DNA of 53,961 bases from DATAXP01 sp036272935 (GCA_036272935.1 DATAXP010000123.1:1-53961); one strand, 5' to 3'; positions 26,415 to 35,425 are shown, numbered from the stretch's first letter. The notes: generated by a model not told the origin, from the letters alone. Numbers and translations are program-made.

Positions 26415-27281
26415 TTACCGTCCCGCGCGCTGCCGCGCCACCACGCGGTGGAAGTGCAGGCACACTTCGCCGTCGACCACGCGCCGCACCCCTTCGACCA
26501 GGCACCGCGGCTCGTTGTCGTCCTGTCCCAGACGCATGATCTCGGCCAGCGGCAGGCCTGGCGGGACGGTGAACGTCGACTGGTTGATGATCTGATTGCC
26601 GGCGTCGAGCTCGGGGACGATGAAGTGGCAAGTCGCGCCGTAGGTGAGCATGCGGCTGGCGTACGCCTCGTGATACGGCCGCAGCCCCGGGAAGCTTGGC
26701 AGCAGGCCGTGGTGCAGGTTGATGATTCGCCCACCGGCATACTTCCAACAGGCGCTCGGCGGCAGCACGCGCATCCAGCGGGCCAGCACGATGTAATCGA
26801 CCTGGTACTCGTCGCACAGCGCAACCAGCCGCTCGGCGTCGGCGTTGCCCTGCTCGTCGCCAATCATCTGCCAATCGACCCCGAACTGCTCGGCGACGCC
26901 GCGGCACGCAGGTCGATTGCCAATGAGCACGGCCGGCGTGGCGCGGAGTTGGCCGTCGCGCATCGCCCGCAATAGCGCCAGCGGCGGCTCCTGGCGATAG
27001 GTGGTGCAGATGGCCAGCCGTGGCAGGCCGGCCTGCGCATCGGGGCTCCACACGCGGATCGACAGGCCCTTTTCGCGTCCGATTTCCGCCATCGCCTGCC
27101 GCAGCGGTTCAAAGCCGTCGGCCTCGAGCTCGAGGCGCAGCAGCATGGCAAACAGGCATTCATCGTCGTGATCGTACATCTGGATCTCGGCGATGTTCGC
27201 CCCTTGGCCAGTCACGTAGTGGACGATCGGATCGGCCAACCCCCAGTTATCGGGGCCTACGGCGGTCACGGTAATCTGCAT
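26415..27281 (-). CDS. purU: Formyltetrahydrofolate deformylase
   Basis: PurU hydrolyses 10-formyl-THF to THF and formate, supplying formate for purine synthesis. The 288-residue protein has an N-terminal ACT domain (VTAVGPDNWGLADPIVHYV) and a formyltransferase-type catalytic domain with VLARWMRVL, INLHHGLLPSFPG, RPYHEAY and the catalytic Asp in PELDAGN. Start ATG 27281. Length and order match the family. purC is elsewhere in the window but not linked to it. Confidence 0.92.
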   Translation of the reverse strand: MQITVTAVGPDNWGLADPIVHYVTGQGANIAEIQMYDHDDECLFAMLLRLELEADGFEPLRQAMAEIGREKGLSIRVWSPDAQAGLPRLAICTTYRQEPPLALLRAMRDGQLRATPAVLIGNRPACRGVAEQFGVDWQMIGDEQGNADAERLVALCDEYQVDYIVLARWMRVLPPSACWKYAGGRIINLHHGLLPSFPGLRPYHEAYASRMLTYGATCHFIVPELDAGNQIINQSTFTVPPGLPLAEIMRLGQDDNEPRCLVEGVRRVVDGEVCLHFHRVVARQRAGR

Positions 27282-27531
27282 ATGGGACGGTTATAGCTAT
27301 GAAAGCGCCTAGAAACGGTTTGTTACCGAAAAATTACACATCAATCGCTTGTGTCAACACTCTAAGCCTGCGACACTTATGCGGTTTACCGTGGCCTGCT
27401 GTCGGGCGGTGCGGGTCGATCCGACGGGATCGACTCATGGAAGCTCGACGGCTGGCCAGCGGCATCCTACCCCGGGGGCACTCTGCCAGGTTCGGTGCCC
27501 AGACGCAATCGGCTTCGACAGGATATCGACC

Positions 27532-28578
27532 ATGATTGTCGCAGATGCCCCGACCACCAAAGTTATCTGCGCCCCGCCGCCAGCGGAGGCAGCGCCGCAA
27601 GTCGGGGCAGCGTCGCACGTGGAAACAGCGCCGCACGTCGCGCCTGGGCCGGTCGAGTTGTCGCAGGAGCCGCAGCCGCCACAGCTCGCACAGCCCGAGC
27701 GCTGGAAAATCTCTTGGCCGTACACGATCTCGCTCACTGTTTATCACGTGGTCGCGCTGCTGGCCCTTGCGCCGTGGTTCTTCAGTTGGACGGGCGTGGT
27801 GCTGTGCATCGCCGGGCTGTACGTGTTCGGCACGCTGGGCATCAACCTGTGTTTTCATCGTTTGCTTACGCATCGCGGCTTCACCTGCCCGTTGTGGCTC
27901 GAACGCTCGCTGGCCGTGCTGGGGCTGTGCTCGTTGCAAGACACGCCGGCCCGCTGGGTGGCGATCCATCGCTTGCACCATCAACACTCCGACGAAGAAC
28001 CCGATCCGCACAGCCCGCTCGTGCGGTTCTTCTGGGCCCACATGGGCTGGCTGTTCTTCGAGAATCCCACGATCAACAACGCCGCGACCTACGACCGATA
28101 CGCTCGCGATGTGCTGCGCGATCCGTTCTACTTCTGGTTTGAGCGCAAGCTGCGCTGGTTCACGATCAACCTGTGGCAGCTCGCGGCCTTCTTCGTTGCC
28201 GGCTGGGTGGCCGGCTGGTGCGTGTGGCGCGACGCGGCGACCGCCTGGCAGTACGCAGCAAGCGTGACCTTGTGGGGCGTCGTCGTCCGCACGGTCATCG
28301 TTTGGCACATCACCTGGAGCGTCAACTCGGTGACGCATCTTTGGGGCTATCGCAACTACGAGACCGGCGAAAATAGTCGGAACAACTGGTTCGTGGCCCT
28401 GGTCAGCAACGGCGAAGGATGGCACAACAATCACCATGCCGATCAGCGCAGCGCGCGGCACGGTCATCGTTGGTGGGAGTTCGACGTCACCTATCTCACG
28501 ATTCGTTTTCTGTATTTCGCAGGCCTCGCCAGTGACGTCGTCGTGCCTCGGCAGCCGTCGGTTCGCGGGGGACCGTAG
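27532..28578 (+). CDS. Membrane fatty acid desaturase
   Basis: 348 residues from ATG 27532, chosen because AGGA precedes it and the upstream frame is low-quality. The three histidine boxes of delta-9 acyl desaturases are present: HRLLTH, HRLHHQH and HNNHH, which hold the di-iron centre. Four or more hydrophobic segments flank them. The first 60 residues are Ala/Pro-rich. The enzyme would introduce a double bond into membrane acyl chains. The ketoacyl-synthase homologue begins 42 bp later, suggesting a shared lipid role. Confidence 0.93.
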   Translation: MIVADAPTTKVICAPPPAEAAPQVGAASHVETAPHVAPGPVELSQEPQPPQLAQPERWKISWPYTISLTVYHVVALLALAPWFFSWTGVVLCIAGLYVFGTLGINLCFHRLLTHRGFTCPLWLERSLAVLGLCSLQDTPARWVAIHRLHHQHSDEEPDPHSPLVRFFWAHMGWLFFENPTINNAATYDRYARDVLRDPFYFWFERKLRWFTINLWQLAAFFVAGWVAGWCVWRDAATAWQYAASVTLWGVVVRTVIVWHITWSVNSVTHLWGYRNYETGENSRNNWFVALVSNGEGWHNNHHADQRSARHGHRWWEFDVTYLTIRFLYFAGLASDVVVPRQPSVRGGP

Positions 28579-28620
28579 CCGGCGCACGGCCATTGAGATC
28601 GACGGACCCGTCATTCGAGC

Positions 28621-29877
28621 ATGTCAGGCCAAGGTGAAATCGTAGTCACGGGGCTGGGCGTCGCCAGCCCGATCGGCATCGGTGCCGATGCGTTCTGGCG
28701 CAGCCTCGTTGCCGGCACTAGCGGCGTCGCGCTCTCGACGGCGCTGGAATCGCCGCTGCTGCCGCGCTGGCTGGCGGCCGAGGTGCGCGACTTCGATCCA
28801 TTGGCGTTCGTGACGCCGCGCAAGAGCTTGAAGGTCATGGCGCGCGACTCGCAGTTGGCGCTCGCCGCCGCCCGCCTGGCGCGCGAGCACGCCGCCGCCA
28901 CCGGCGAAACGTTCGATCCCGATCGGCTGGCCACGGTGTTCGGCGCCGACACGATCAACCCCGTGCTGGAAGACTCGGCCCAAACCTACGGACCATGCGT
29001 CAGCGGCGGCGAATTCCATTTCGAGCGCTGGACTACCGACGGCATGCCGCGCACCTATCCGCTGAACATGCTCAAGCTGCTGCCGAACATGCTCACCTGC
29101 CACGTGTCGATCGCCCAGGACGCGCGTGGCCCCAACAATACGATCTACCAGGGGGACGTCTCGGGGTTGTTGGCGCTGGCCGAAGCGGCGAGCGTCGTCG
29201 AGCGTGGCATGGCCGATGCCGTGCTCACCGGCGGGGCCAGTTCGCGGATGCGTCCGCTGGATTGGGATCGCTCCGAATTGGTGTTCGAGTTGTCGCGCCG
29301 GATCGACGATCCCGGCGCCGCCTCGCGCCCGTTCGATGCCGATCGCGACGGCCAGGTTCGCGCCGAAGGCTCGGCCTGCCTGCTCATCGAGAATCGCCGG
29401 CATGCGCTGGCGCGCGGCGCGACGGTCCTGGCGCGCCTGGCCGGTTGGGGCTCGAGCTGCGACTTGCCCGGTGAGCAACTCGGCCGCGGGCTGGAGCGCG
29501 CCATCGGCTTCGCCCTGGCGCGTGCCGGTCTGAAGCCCAGCGACGTGGGGCACGTGAACGCGCACGGCCTGAGCACCGTAGCGGACGACCAGATCGAGGC
29601 CCGCGCTCTGAATGCCGTGCTGCCCGGCGTCCCGCTAACTGCGCCGAAAAGCTACTTTGGCAACCTCGGCGCCGCGGCTGGTGCGATCGAGACGATGGTC
29701 AGCGTGCTGGCCCTGGCGAACAACCTGGTGCCGCCGACGCTTAATCATCGCCGCACCGACCCAGCCTGCCCGGTGACTGTGTTGCGAGAGCCGCTCGCTG
29801 GGACGAAGCCGGTCGCGGTCGTCGTCAATCGCGCCATCGGCGGCCAGGCCGCCGCACTGGTTCTCACGGCCGCTTAG
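28621..29877 (+). CDS. Divergent beta-ketoacyl-ACP synthase homologue
   Basis: 418 residues with the full thiolase-fold layout of FabF-type enzymes. The nucleophile position, Cys in a TAC motif of FabF, is Asp179 here (TIYQGDVSG). The first histidine remains (VNAHGLST, His315) and so does Lys343. The second histidine is replaced by Asn348 (KSYFGNLGAAAG). A protein without Cys cannot condense in the normal way. It could be a chain-length-factor-like partner, a decarboxylase, or use another chemistry. The upstream neighbour is a desaturase. Confidence 0.88.
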   Translation: MSGQGEIVVTGLGVASPIGIGADAFWRSLVAGTSGVALSTALESPLLPRWLAAEVRDFDPLAFVTPRKSLKVMARDSQLALAAARLAREHAAATGETFDPDRLATVFGADTINPVLEDSAQTYGPCVSGGEFHFERWTTDGMPRTYPLNMLKLLPNMLTCHVSIAQDARGPNNTIYQGDVSGLLALAEAASVVERGMADAVLTGGASSRMRPLDWDRSELVFELSRRIDDPGAASRPFDADRDGQVRAEGSACLLIENRRHALARGATVLARLAGWGSSCDLPGEQLGRGLERAIGFALARAGLKPSDVGHVNAHGLSTVADDQIEARALNAVLPGVPLTAPKSYFGNLGAAAGAIETMVSVLALANNLVPPTLNHRRTDPACPVTVLREPLAGTKPVAVVVNRAIGGQAAALVLTAA

Positions 29878-29900
29878 CGCCGGCCGTCCCCGGCCGGCGC
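29877..29900 (+). terminator. GC hairpin at the ketoacyl-synthase stop
   Basis: gcgccggcc and ggccggcgc form a perfect 9-bp stem around gtcccc, starting at the last base of the stop codon. No T-tract follows, so its role as a terminator is uncertain. Confidence 0.35.
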
Positions 29901-29988
29901 ATCTCCGCTGCTAGTCAATGCGCGGCACGTTTGCTAGGTTGCACCATTCGTTGTCGTTGAACCCACATTCCCCCGGAGTCGTTGACGG

Positions 29989-30432
29989 ATGGCGACTGCT
30001 CTCAAGCCTGTGTTGCGTCGCGAAGACCTGAAGCCAGGCGAGAGCCTGTGCAACCATTGCACTGCCAAGTGCTGCCGTTATTACGCACTCGAGATCGAAG
30101 CTCCTGAGGAGCGGGGCGACACGGACTTCATCCGCTGGTACATGCTGCACGATCGTACGTGCGTCTTCACCGAGGACGACACCTGGTACCTGCTGGTTTT
30201 CACCGAGTGTCAGCACTTGCAGGCCGATTATCGTTGCGGAATCTATCACACTCGGCCGCAGATCTGCCGTGACTACTCGACCGACAACTGCGAATATGAC
30301 GACCGCTACGTGTACGATCGCTACTTCGAGACGGCCGACCAGTTGGTCGAGTATACCGACGCGATGTGGCCCAGCGACGATCCGGCCGAGTTCCGCTCGC
30401 CACGGCCTGCGCTGCTGCCGATCATCGGATAG
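29989..30432 (+). CDS. YkgJ-family cysteine-cluster protein
   Basis: 147 residues. The YkgJ/Fe-S-like cluster motif is present as LCNHCTAKCCRYY, with later conserved cysteines in CGIYHTRPQICRDY and DNCEYD. The family probably binds a metal or Fe-S centre; its reaction is not established. No signal peptide. It precedes hisS, with a palindromic AT-rich repeat between. Confidence 0.88.
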   Translation: MATALKPVLRREDLKPGESLCNHCTAKCCRYYALEIEAPEERGDTDFIRWYMLHDRTCVFTEDDTWYLLVFTECQHLQADYRCGIYHTRPQICRDYSTDNCEYDDRYVYDRYFETADQLVEYTDAMWPSDDPAEFRSPRPALLPIIG

Positions 30433-30433
30433 G

Positions 30434-30523
30434 AAAATGATAAATGCGAAATGCTTAATGCATAAGTCTCCGCGTGCGTCGTCTTTTCTTAATTAAGCAT
30501 TTATCATTTAGCATTCAGCATTT
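30434..30523. repeat. AT-rich inverted repeat before hisS
   Basis: aaatgataaatgcgaaatgc at the left and complementary aagcatttatcatttagcat at the right, around a GC-rich loop. Its base composition is far more AT-rich than the genes around it. It ends just before the hisS start and must be transcribed if YkgJ and hisS share a message. Confidence 0.75.
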
Positions 30524-30528
30524 CCGCC

Positions 30529-31863
30529 ATGATTACTCCTCGCACGCTCAAGGGCTTTCGCGACTACCTGCCCGACGCGATGATCGTGCGCGAGCGGCTC
30601 ATCGACACCGCCCGCCGCGTCTATCGCTCGTACGGCTTCAGCCCGATCGATACGCCCGCCCTCGAGTACAGCGAAATCCTGCTCGGCAAGGGCGGGGCCG
30701 AGACCGACAAGCAGCTCTACCGTTTCCAGCACGATCGGCACGACGTCGCGCTACGCTTCGATCTCACGGTGCCGCTGGCCCGCTTCGTCGCCCAGCACGC
30801 CAACGACCTGGGCATGCCGTTCAAGCGTTATCAAATCGCCAGCGTGTGGCGCGGCGAGAACACTCAGCGGGGCCGCTACCGCGAGTTCATGCAGTGCGAT
30901 TTCGACACGATCGGCACCCGCTCGCTGGCGGCCGACATCGAAACCGCGCTCGTGATCCACGATCTATTCGTCGCCCTGGGCTTCGAGCGATTCACGATCC
31001 GGCTCAACAACCGGCTGGTCCTCAATGGCCTTTTGGAGCGCCTGGAACTTGCCGACCGTGCCACAGCAGTACTGCGCGTGCTCGACAAGCTCGGCAAGGT
31101 CGGCCCCGAGCGCGTGCTTGAAGAACTGGTCGCCACGACTGGCGCCACCGATACGCAAGCGAAGCAAGTCGTCGAGTTGGCCGACTTGAAGGGCACGAAC
31201 GACGCCGTGCTCGCCCGGCTCGAGCCGATGGTGGCCGGCAGCGAGAAGGGGCAGGAAGGACTCGCCAAGCTCGGCGAGTTGCTGCGTGCCGCGCGGGCTG
31301 CCGGCATTCCGGCTGAGCGCTTGCAGCTCGACGTGTCGATCGCTCGCGGGCTCGACTACTACACCGGCACGATCTACGAAACGTTCCTGGCCGACCTGCC
31401 GGCCATCGGCAGCGTCTGCTCCGGCGGCCGGTACGACAACCTCGCCAGCCTGTACACGAACCAGGAGTATCCCGGGATCGGCGCATCGTTGGGGCTCGAC
31501 CGGTTGCTGGCCGCGATGGAAGAACTGGGGATGGTCGAGAAGGTTTCGACCCCTGCACCGGTGCTGGTCGTGTACTTCGTCGAGAACCGGCTGCACGATT
31601 ATCTGCGGCTGGCCAGAGCCGTGCGCGCCGCTGGTCTAGGCGTCGAGCTGTATCCCGAAGCCAAGCGCGTCGGGCAGCAACTCAAGTATGCCGATCGGCG
31701 CGGGTTCCGCTGGGCGCTGGTCGTCGGTGAAGACGAGTTCGCCGCCGGCACTTGCCAGGTGAAGAACCTTTCGACCGGCCAAAGCACTACCGTGCCGCTA
31801 GAACTCGATGCCGGGGCGCCAAGTGTCGTTTCGTTGCTCTCATCCCCAGCCCTCGGTCCCTAA
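30529..31863 (+). CDS. hisS: Histidyl-tRNA synthetase
   Basis: HisRS charges tRNA-His in the cytoplasm. The 444-residue product shows class II motif 2 (RYREFMQCDFDTIG), the histidine-binding ARGLDYYTGTIYE and motif 3 (GIGASLGLDRLL). The C-terminal anticodon-binding domain begins near 330. Start ATG 30529. Confidence 0.97.
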   Translation: MITPRTLKGFRDYLPDAMIVRERLIDTARRVYRSYGFSPIDTPALEYSEILLGKGGAETDKQLYRFQHDRHDVALRFDLTVPLARFVAQHANDLGMPFKRYQIASVWRGENTQRGRYREFMQCDFDTIGTRSLAADIETALVIHDLFVALGFERFTIRLNNRLVLNGLLERLELADRATAVLRVLDKLGKVGPERVLEELVATTGATDTQAKQVVELADLKGTNDAVLARLEPMVAGSEKGQEGLAKLGELLRAARAAGIPAERLQLDVSIARGLDYYTGTIYETFLADLPAIGSVCSGGRYDNLASLYTNQEYPGIGASLGLDRLLAAMEELGMVEKVSTPAPVLVVYFVENRLHDYLRLARAVRAAGLGVELYPEAKRVGQQLKYADRRGFRWALVVGEDEFAAGTCQVKNLSTGQSTTVPLELDAGAPSVVSLLSSPALGP

Positions 31864-31874
31864 TCCCCAGCCTC

Positions 31875-32738
31875 ATGCTGCTCGCGTTCAGCTCCAATGC
31901 GTACATGCACTTCTCGATCGAGGAGACGATTGCGCGCATCGCGGCCGCCGGGTACCAGGGGATCGAAGTGTTGGCCGACGTGCCGCATGCGTGGCCCGCA
32001 GGCTTGCTGCCCGAGCGTGTGCGGAGCATTCGCGCGGCACTCGAGAAACACAACCTGCGGGTGTCGAACGTCAACGGCTTCATGATGAACGCCGTGGCCG
32101 ACCCGCGGCAGCCGTACTGGCATCCGTCGTGGATCGAGCCCGATCGGCACTATCGGGCGATCCGCCGCGAGCACACGAAGCGGGCCCTGCGCCTGGCGGC
32201 CGAAATCGGCGCTCGCAACCTGCAAACCGAGCCTGGCGGTCCACTCGAGCCGGGGCAATCGTGGGACGCGGCGGCCGCGATCTTCTACGACGAGCTGATG
32301 CCGTGCGTCGAGGTGGCCGAGCAGGTGCAGGTCGGCCTGCTAATCGAGCCCGAGCCGGGGCTGCTGATCGAACGGTTCGATCAATATCTCAAGTTTATGG
32401 AGCGCATCGATTCGCCGTGGGTCGGGCTGAACTTCGACATTGGCCACGCCTACTGCGTTGGCGAGGACCCGCAGCACTGGGTCGAGCGCATGGCCCCCCA
32501 CACGCGGCACTACCATTTCGAGGACATCGCCGCCACGCGCGTCCACCGGCACCTGATTCCCGGCCACGGCGCGATCGATTTTGGCGCCACGCTCGCCGCG
32601 ATCACCCGCACCGGCTACGACGGGTTCATCACGGTGGAGCTGTATCCGTACATCGAAAACCCCGACGACGCGGCCCGTGAGGCACACCAATATTTGGGAG
32701 GCGTTTCGCAGCCGTTGGGGATATCGTTCATCAAATGA
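31875..32738 (+). CDS. Sugar phosphate isomerase/epimerase (TIM barrel)
   Basis: 287 residues from ATG 31875. It belongs to the xylose isomerase-like TIM-barrel family: LAFSSNAYMHFSIEETIA, GYQGIEVLAD, LIEPEPG, FDIGHA and HYHFEDI carry the usual metal-ligand positions (Glu, Asp, His, Glu). It is followed by a UbiA/EboC-like gene and an EboF-like phosphodiesterase. In ebo clusters a TIM-barrel protein sits with these two families, so a metabolite-export or terpenoid-linked role is possible but unproven. The substrate is unknown. Confidence 0.87.
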   Translation: MLLAFSSNAYMHFSIEETIARIAAAGYQGIEVLADVPHAWPAGLLPERVRSIRAALEKHNLRVSNVNGFMMNAVADPRQPYWHPSWIEPDRHYRAIRREHTKRALRLAAEIGARNLQTEPGGPLEPGQSWDAAAAIFYDELMPCVEVAEQVQVGLLIEPEPGLLIERFDQYLKFMERIDSPWVGLNFDIGHAYCVGEDPQHWVERMAPHTRHYHFEDIAATRVHRHLIPGHGAIDFGATLAAITRTGYDGFITVELYPYIENPDDAAREAHQYLGGVSQPLGISFIK

Positions 32739-32752
32739 CGAATGACGGAACG

Positions 32753-32821
32753 GTGGGAGGCGAATCCTTTCGCCGATAGCGACGGGCCAGCCCAAAGTCG
32801 GCGAAAGGATTCGCCTCCCAC
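32753..32821. repeat. Palindromic repeat, family C (copy 2)
   Basis: gtgggaggcgaatcctttcg at the left and cgaaaggattcgcctcccac at the right: a perfect 20-nt pair around about 29 nt. It separates the isomerase and prenyltransferase genes. Confidence 0.9.
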
Positions 32822-32869
32822 ATTCCAGATTTCTTTCGTCCTTCGAACTTCATTCTTCGTCATTCCCTC

Positions 32870-33766
32870 ATGCTTCGCTCCTACGCACAACTTGCTCGGC
32901 TGCCGAACGTCTTCACGGCGCTGGCCGACGTGACGATGGGTTATCTGTTCACGCACCGCGACGGCGAGTTCGAGTTGGTGTACTGGGTGCTGGCGGTTGC
33001 GTCGGCCGCGCTGTACACGGCGGGCATGGTGCTGAACGACGTGTTCGATTACGAGCTGGACCGCGTCGAGCGCCCCGAGCGGCCGCTACCGCGCGGAGAG
33101 ATTTCGCTGGCCACGGCGCAATACCTCGGCTTTGGCCTGCTGGCATTTGGCCTGGTATGCGGCTGGCTTGCAGGAGCGGCGGGATCGAACTTTCGGTTGG
33201 TCCCGGGCCAGATCGCGACGATGCTCGTGGTTGCAATCTTGCTGTACGACAAGCTGCTGAAGGCCACGCCGGTCGGTCCGCTGGCGATGGGCGCCTGCCG
33301 GATGCTCAACGTGCTGTTGGGCATGAGTGGCGGCAGCAACTTGTCGGATTCCTCGACGTGGCTGGTGGCGCTGGGCATCGGCATCTACATCACGGGACTT
33401 ACGTGGTTTGCGCGGACCGAAGCTGTGCGTAGTAGCCGGCCGATGCTGATTGCGGCAACCGCGGTGCTCGCCGCGGGCGTGGCGTGGCTTGGGCACGTGA
33501 CGAAACTCGAGCCCTATGCGCTGGAGCAAGCGCGGCTGTGGCCTTGGTTATGGCTGGTGCTCGGCGGTTCGATCGTCTACCGATTCGGCTGGGCGATCGC
33601 CGACCCCGAGCCATGGCGCGTGCAACAAGCGGTGAAGAACGGCATCATGTCGCTGGTGGTGCTCGATGCCGCCGTGGCGTTCAGCGCCGCCGGCCACGCC
33701 GCGACCGCCATCTTGCTATTGCTCGTCCCGGCAGTATTTTTAGGCCGCTGGCTGTACTCGACCTAA
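32870..33766 (+). CDS. UbiA-family prenyltransferase, EboC-like
   Basis: 298 residues with about eight membrane helices. The first Asp-rich motif of UbiA enzymes is intact (VLNDVFDYELDRVERPERPLPRG region, NDxxDxxxD). The second Asp-rich motif is not seen; that area reads TWFARTEAVRSSRP, a change that fits EboC-type members. UbiA enzymes join polyprenyl chains to aromatic or other acceptors in the membrane. The neighbours suggest an ebo-like module. The stop overlaps the convergent small gene by 3 nt. Confidence 0.85.
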   Translation: MLRSYAQLARLPNVFTALADVTMGYLFTHRDGEFELVYWVLAVASAALYTAGMVLNDVFDYELDRVERPERPLPRGEISLATAQYLGFGLLAFGLVCGWLAGAAGSNFRLVPGQIATMLVVAILLYDKLLKATPVGPLAMGACRMLNVLLGMSGGSNLSDSSTWLVALGIGIYITGLTWFARTEAVRSSRPMLIAATAVLAAGVAWLGHVTKLEPYALEQARLWPWLWLVLGGSIVYRFGWAIADPEPWRVQQAVKNGIMSLVVLDAAVAFSAAGHAATAILLLLVPAVFLGRWLYST

Positions 33767-33954
33767 GGCTTGAAGACGTTGCCACGGTGCCACGAAGTGA
33801 TCGATCCCCACCACTCGTTGAAGTTCGTCAGCGGTTGCCGCGAGGCACTGCGGTAGTAGTAGGTGCGATGATGCCGTGCTGCCTCGACCGATGAGCCTGA
33901 GGCAAGCAGCATCGTGCCCGCCACCAGCCCCAGCATCCATATCTTCGTACGCAT
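33763..33954 (-). CDS. Small secreted protein, 63 residues
   Basis: A perfect AAAGGAGC site lies 8 nt before ATG 33954. The product has a signal peptide (IWMLGLVAGTMLLASGSSVEA) and a 40-residue mature part rich in His, Tyr, Arg and Trp (HHRTYYYR, NEWWGSITSWHRG). Longer frames upstream are shadows. No family is recognised. It is divergent from the phosphodiesterase gene. Confidence 0.7.
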   Translation of the reverse strand: MRTKIWMLGLVAGTMLLASGSSVEAARHHRTYYYRSASRQPLTNFNEWWGSITSWHRGNVFKP

Positions 33955-34105
33955 GACGAGCTCCTTTATCACAACAGAACAACTCGACCAGGGACGCGCG
34001 GCGTGCGAACGACGCGCGTGAATTGTACCGGGTGGGCCGCTCGCGACAACCGTCCCCGCCCGAGGCGCGTGCTTTGCTGTACAATCGCCGGCAACGGAGG
34101 TATCC

Positions 34106-35425
34106 ATGCCCGAACGCGTTGTGCTCGTTTCGATTCCCGGTCTGCGCCGCCAAGACCTGGCCGCAATGCCGAACCTGGCGCGTCTTGCCGGCAACGGCGA
34201 GGTCGCAACGCTTGTGCCAAGCTTCCCCTGCGTCACCTGCCCGGTGCAGGCCAACATGACCACCGGCGCCATGCCGCGCGAACATGGCGTGGTGGCCAAC
34301 GGCTTCTACTGGCGCGACAAGCAGCAGGTCGAAATGTGGACGGCCTGGAACGAGTGCATCGAGCGGCCGCAGATTTGGGAGCGGCTGCACCAGCACGATC
34401 CGGCGATCACCTCCGCCCTCTGGTTCCCACTGCACAGCAAAGGGGCGAAGGCCGATTACATCTGCACTCCGGCGCCGATTCACAATCCCGACGGCAGCGA
34501 GTCGTTGTGGTGTTACACGAAGCCGACCGAATTGTATGGCACGCTGCGAGATCGCTTCGGCCACTTCCCGCTGATGAACTTTTGGGGACCGCTGGCCGGG
34601 ATCAAATCGACAGCGTGGATCGTCGACTCGGCGGTATACGCAGCCGGTGAATATCGACCCAATTTCTTCTACATCTATCTGCCGCATCTCGATTACGCCG
34701 CGCAGCGCACCGGTCCCGACAGCGATGCAGCCCGGAAGGCTCTCGGTGAGCTGGATGAAACCTTCGGCCGGCTGGTTGATGGATTTCGCCAGGCGTATGG
34801 TCAGCCGGAGCCGCTGTGGTTGGTGGCAAGCGAATACACCATCACGCCGGTCGATCACGTCACGTACCCCAACCGCGTGCTGCGCGAAGCGGGAATGCTG
34901 GCGGTGGAGAGCAAGCCTGACGGCGAGTATTTGGACCTGGCCAATAGTGCCGCGTGGGCGCTGGTCGATCACCAGTTCTCACACATCTTCGTGCGCGATG
35001 CGGGCAGCGTGGGGCGCGTGGTCGATCTGTTCCGCAAGCGCGAAGGGATCGCCGAGGTCCTGGCCGGCGATGAGCGGGCGCGGTACGAGCTCGATCATCC
35101 GCGCTCGGGCGAAGTGGTGCTCGTTTCAAGCGCCAACAGTTGGCAGGCATATTACTGGTGGCAGGACGACGCGCGTGCGCCGCCGTTCGCGCGCACGGTT
35201 GATATTCATCGCAAGCCGGGATACGATCCGGTTGAGTTGCACTTCGACCCGGCCACCAAGAGCATTCCGCTCGATGCTCGCCGGGTGCGTGGCTCGCATG
35301 GAGCGCCGGCGCGCGATGACGCGCAGCGTGGCATCATCGTGGCCAGCCAGCGCGGCGTGTTGGTCGGAGGCAACGTCGCCGACACCGACGTGTTCGGCCT
35401 GGTGCTGCGCCAGTGGGGAGTTTAG
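34106..35425 (+). CDS. Nucleotide pyrophosphatase/phosphodiesterase-like, EboF-like
   Basis: 439 residues of the alkaline-phosphatase superfamily. VVLVSIPGLRRQDLAAMPNL is the metal-binding start. FPCVTCPVQANMTTG holds the catalytic Thr position of the NPP group, and later IYLPHLDYAAQ and SEYTITPVDH supply metal-binding Asp and His. No signal peptide is evident. The substrate is unknown. It resembles the phosphodiesterase of ebo clusters and lies near the UbiA-like and TIM-barrel genes. Its stop falls inside a family B repeat. Confidence 0.85.
   Translation: MPERVVLVSIPGLRRQDLAAMPNLARLAGNGEVATLVPSFPCVTCPVQANMTTGAMPREHGVVANGFYWRDKQQVEMWTAWNECIERPQIWERLHQHDPAITSALWFPLHSKGAKADYICTPAPIHNPDGSESLWCYTKPTELYGTLRDRFGHFPLMNFWGPLAGIKSTAWIVDSAVYAAGEYRPNFFYIYLPHLDYAAQRTGPDSDAARKALGELDETFGRLVDGFRQAYGQPEPLWLVASEYTITPVDHVTYPNRVLREAGMLAVESKPDGEYLDLANSAAWALVDHQFSHIFVRDAGSVGRVVDLFRKREGIAEVLAGDERARYELDHPRSGEVVLVSSANSWQAYYWWQDDARAPPFARTVDIHRKPGYDPVELHFDPATKSIPLDARRVRGSHGAPARDDAQRGIIVASQRGVLVGGNVADTDVFGLVLRQWGV

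Noticed and set aside
27282..27531. Possible riboswitch or leader between purU and the desaturase
   Set aside because: The 250-bp divergent gap shows short inverted bits such as tgtgtcaacac, but no known riboswitch core or strong promoter pair could be supported.
27334..28614. 426-residue minus-strand open frame
   Set aside because: Antisense to the desaturase, which has all three histidine boxes.
33740..34972. Long minus-strand frame opposite the phosphodiesterase
   Set aside because: Shadow of a gene with clear phosphodiesterase motifs. The real small gene at 33763-33954 uses a different frame and has its own ribosome site.
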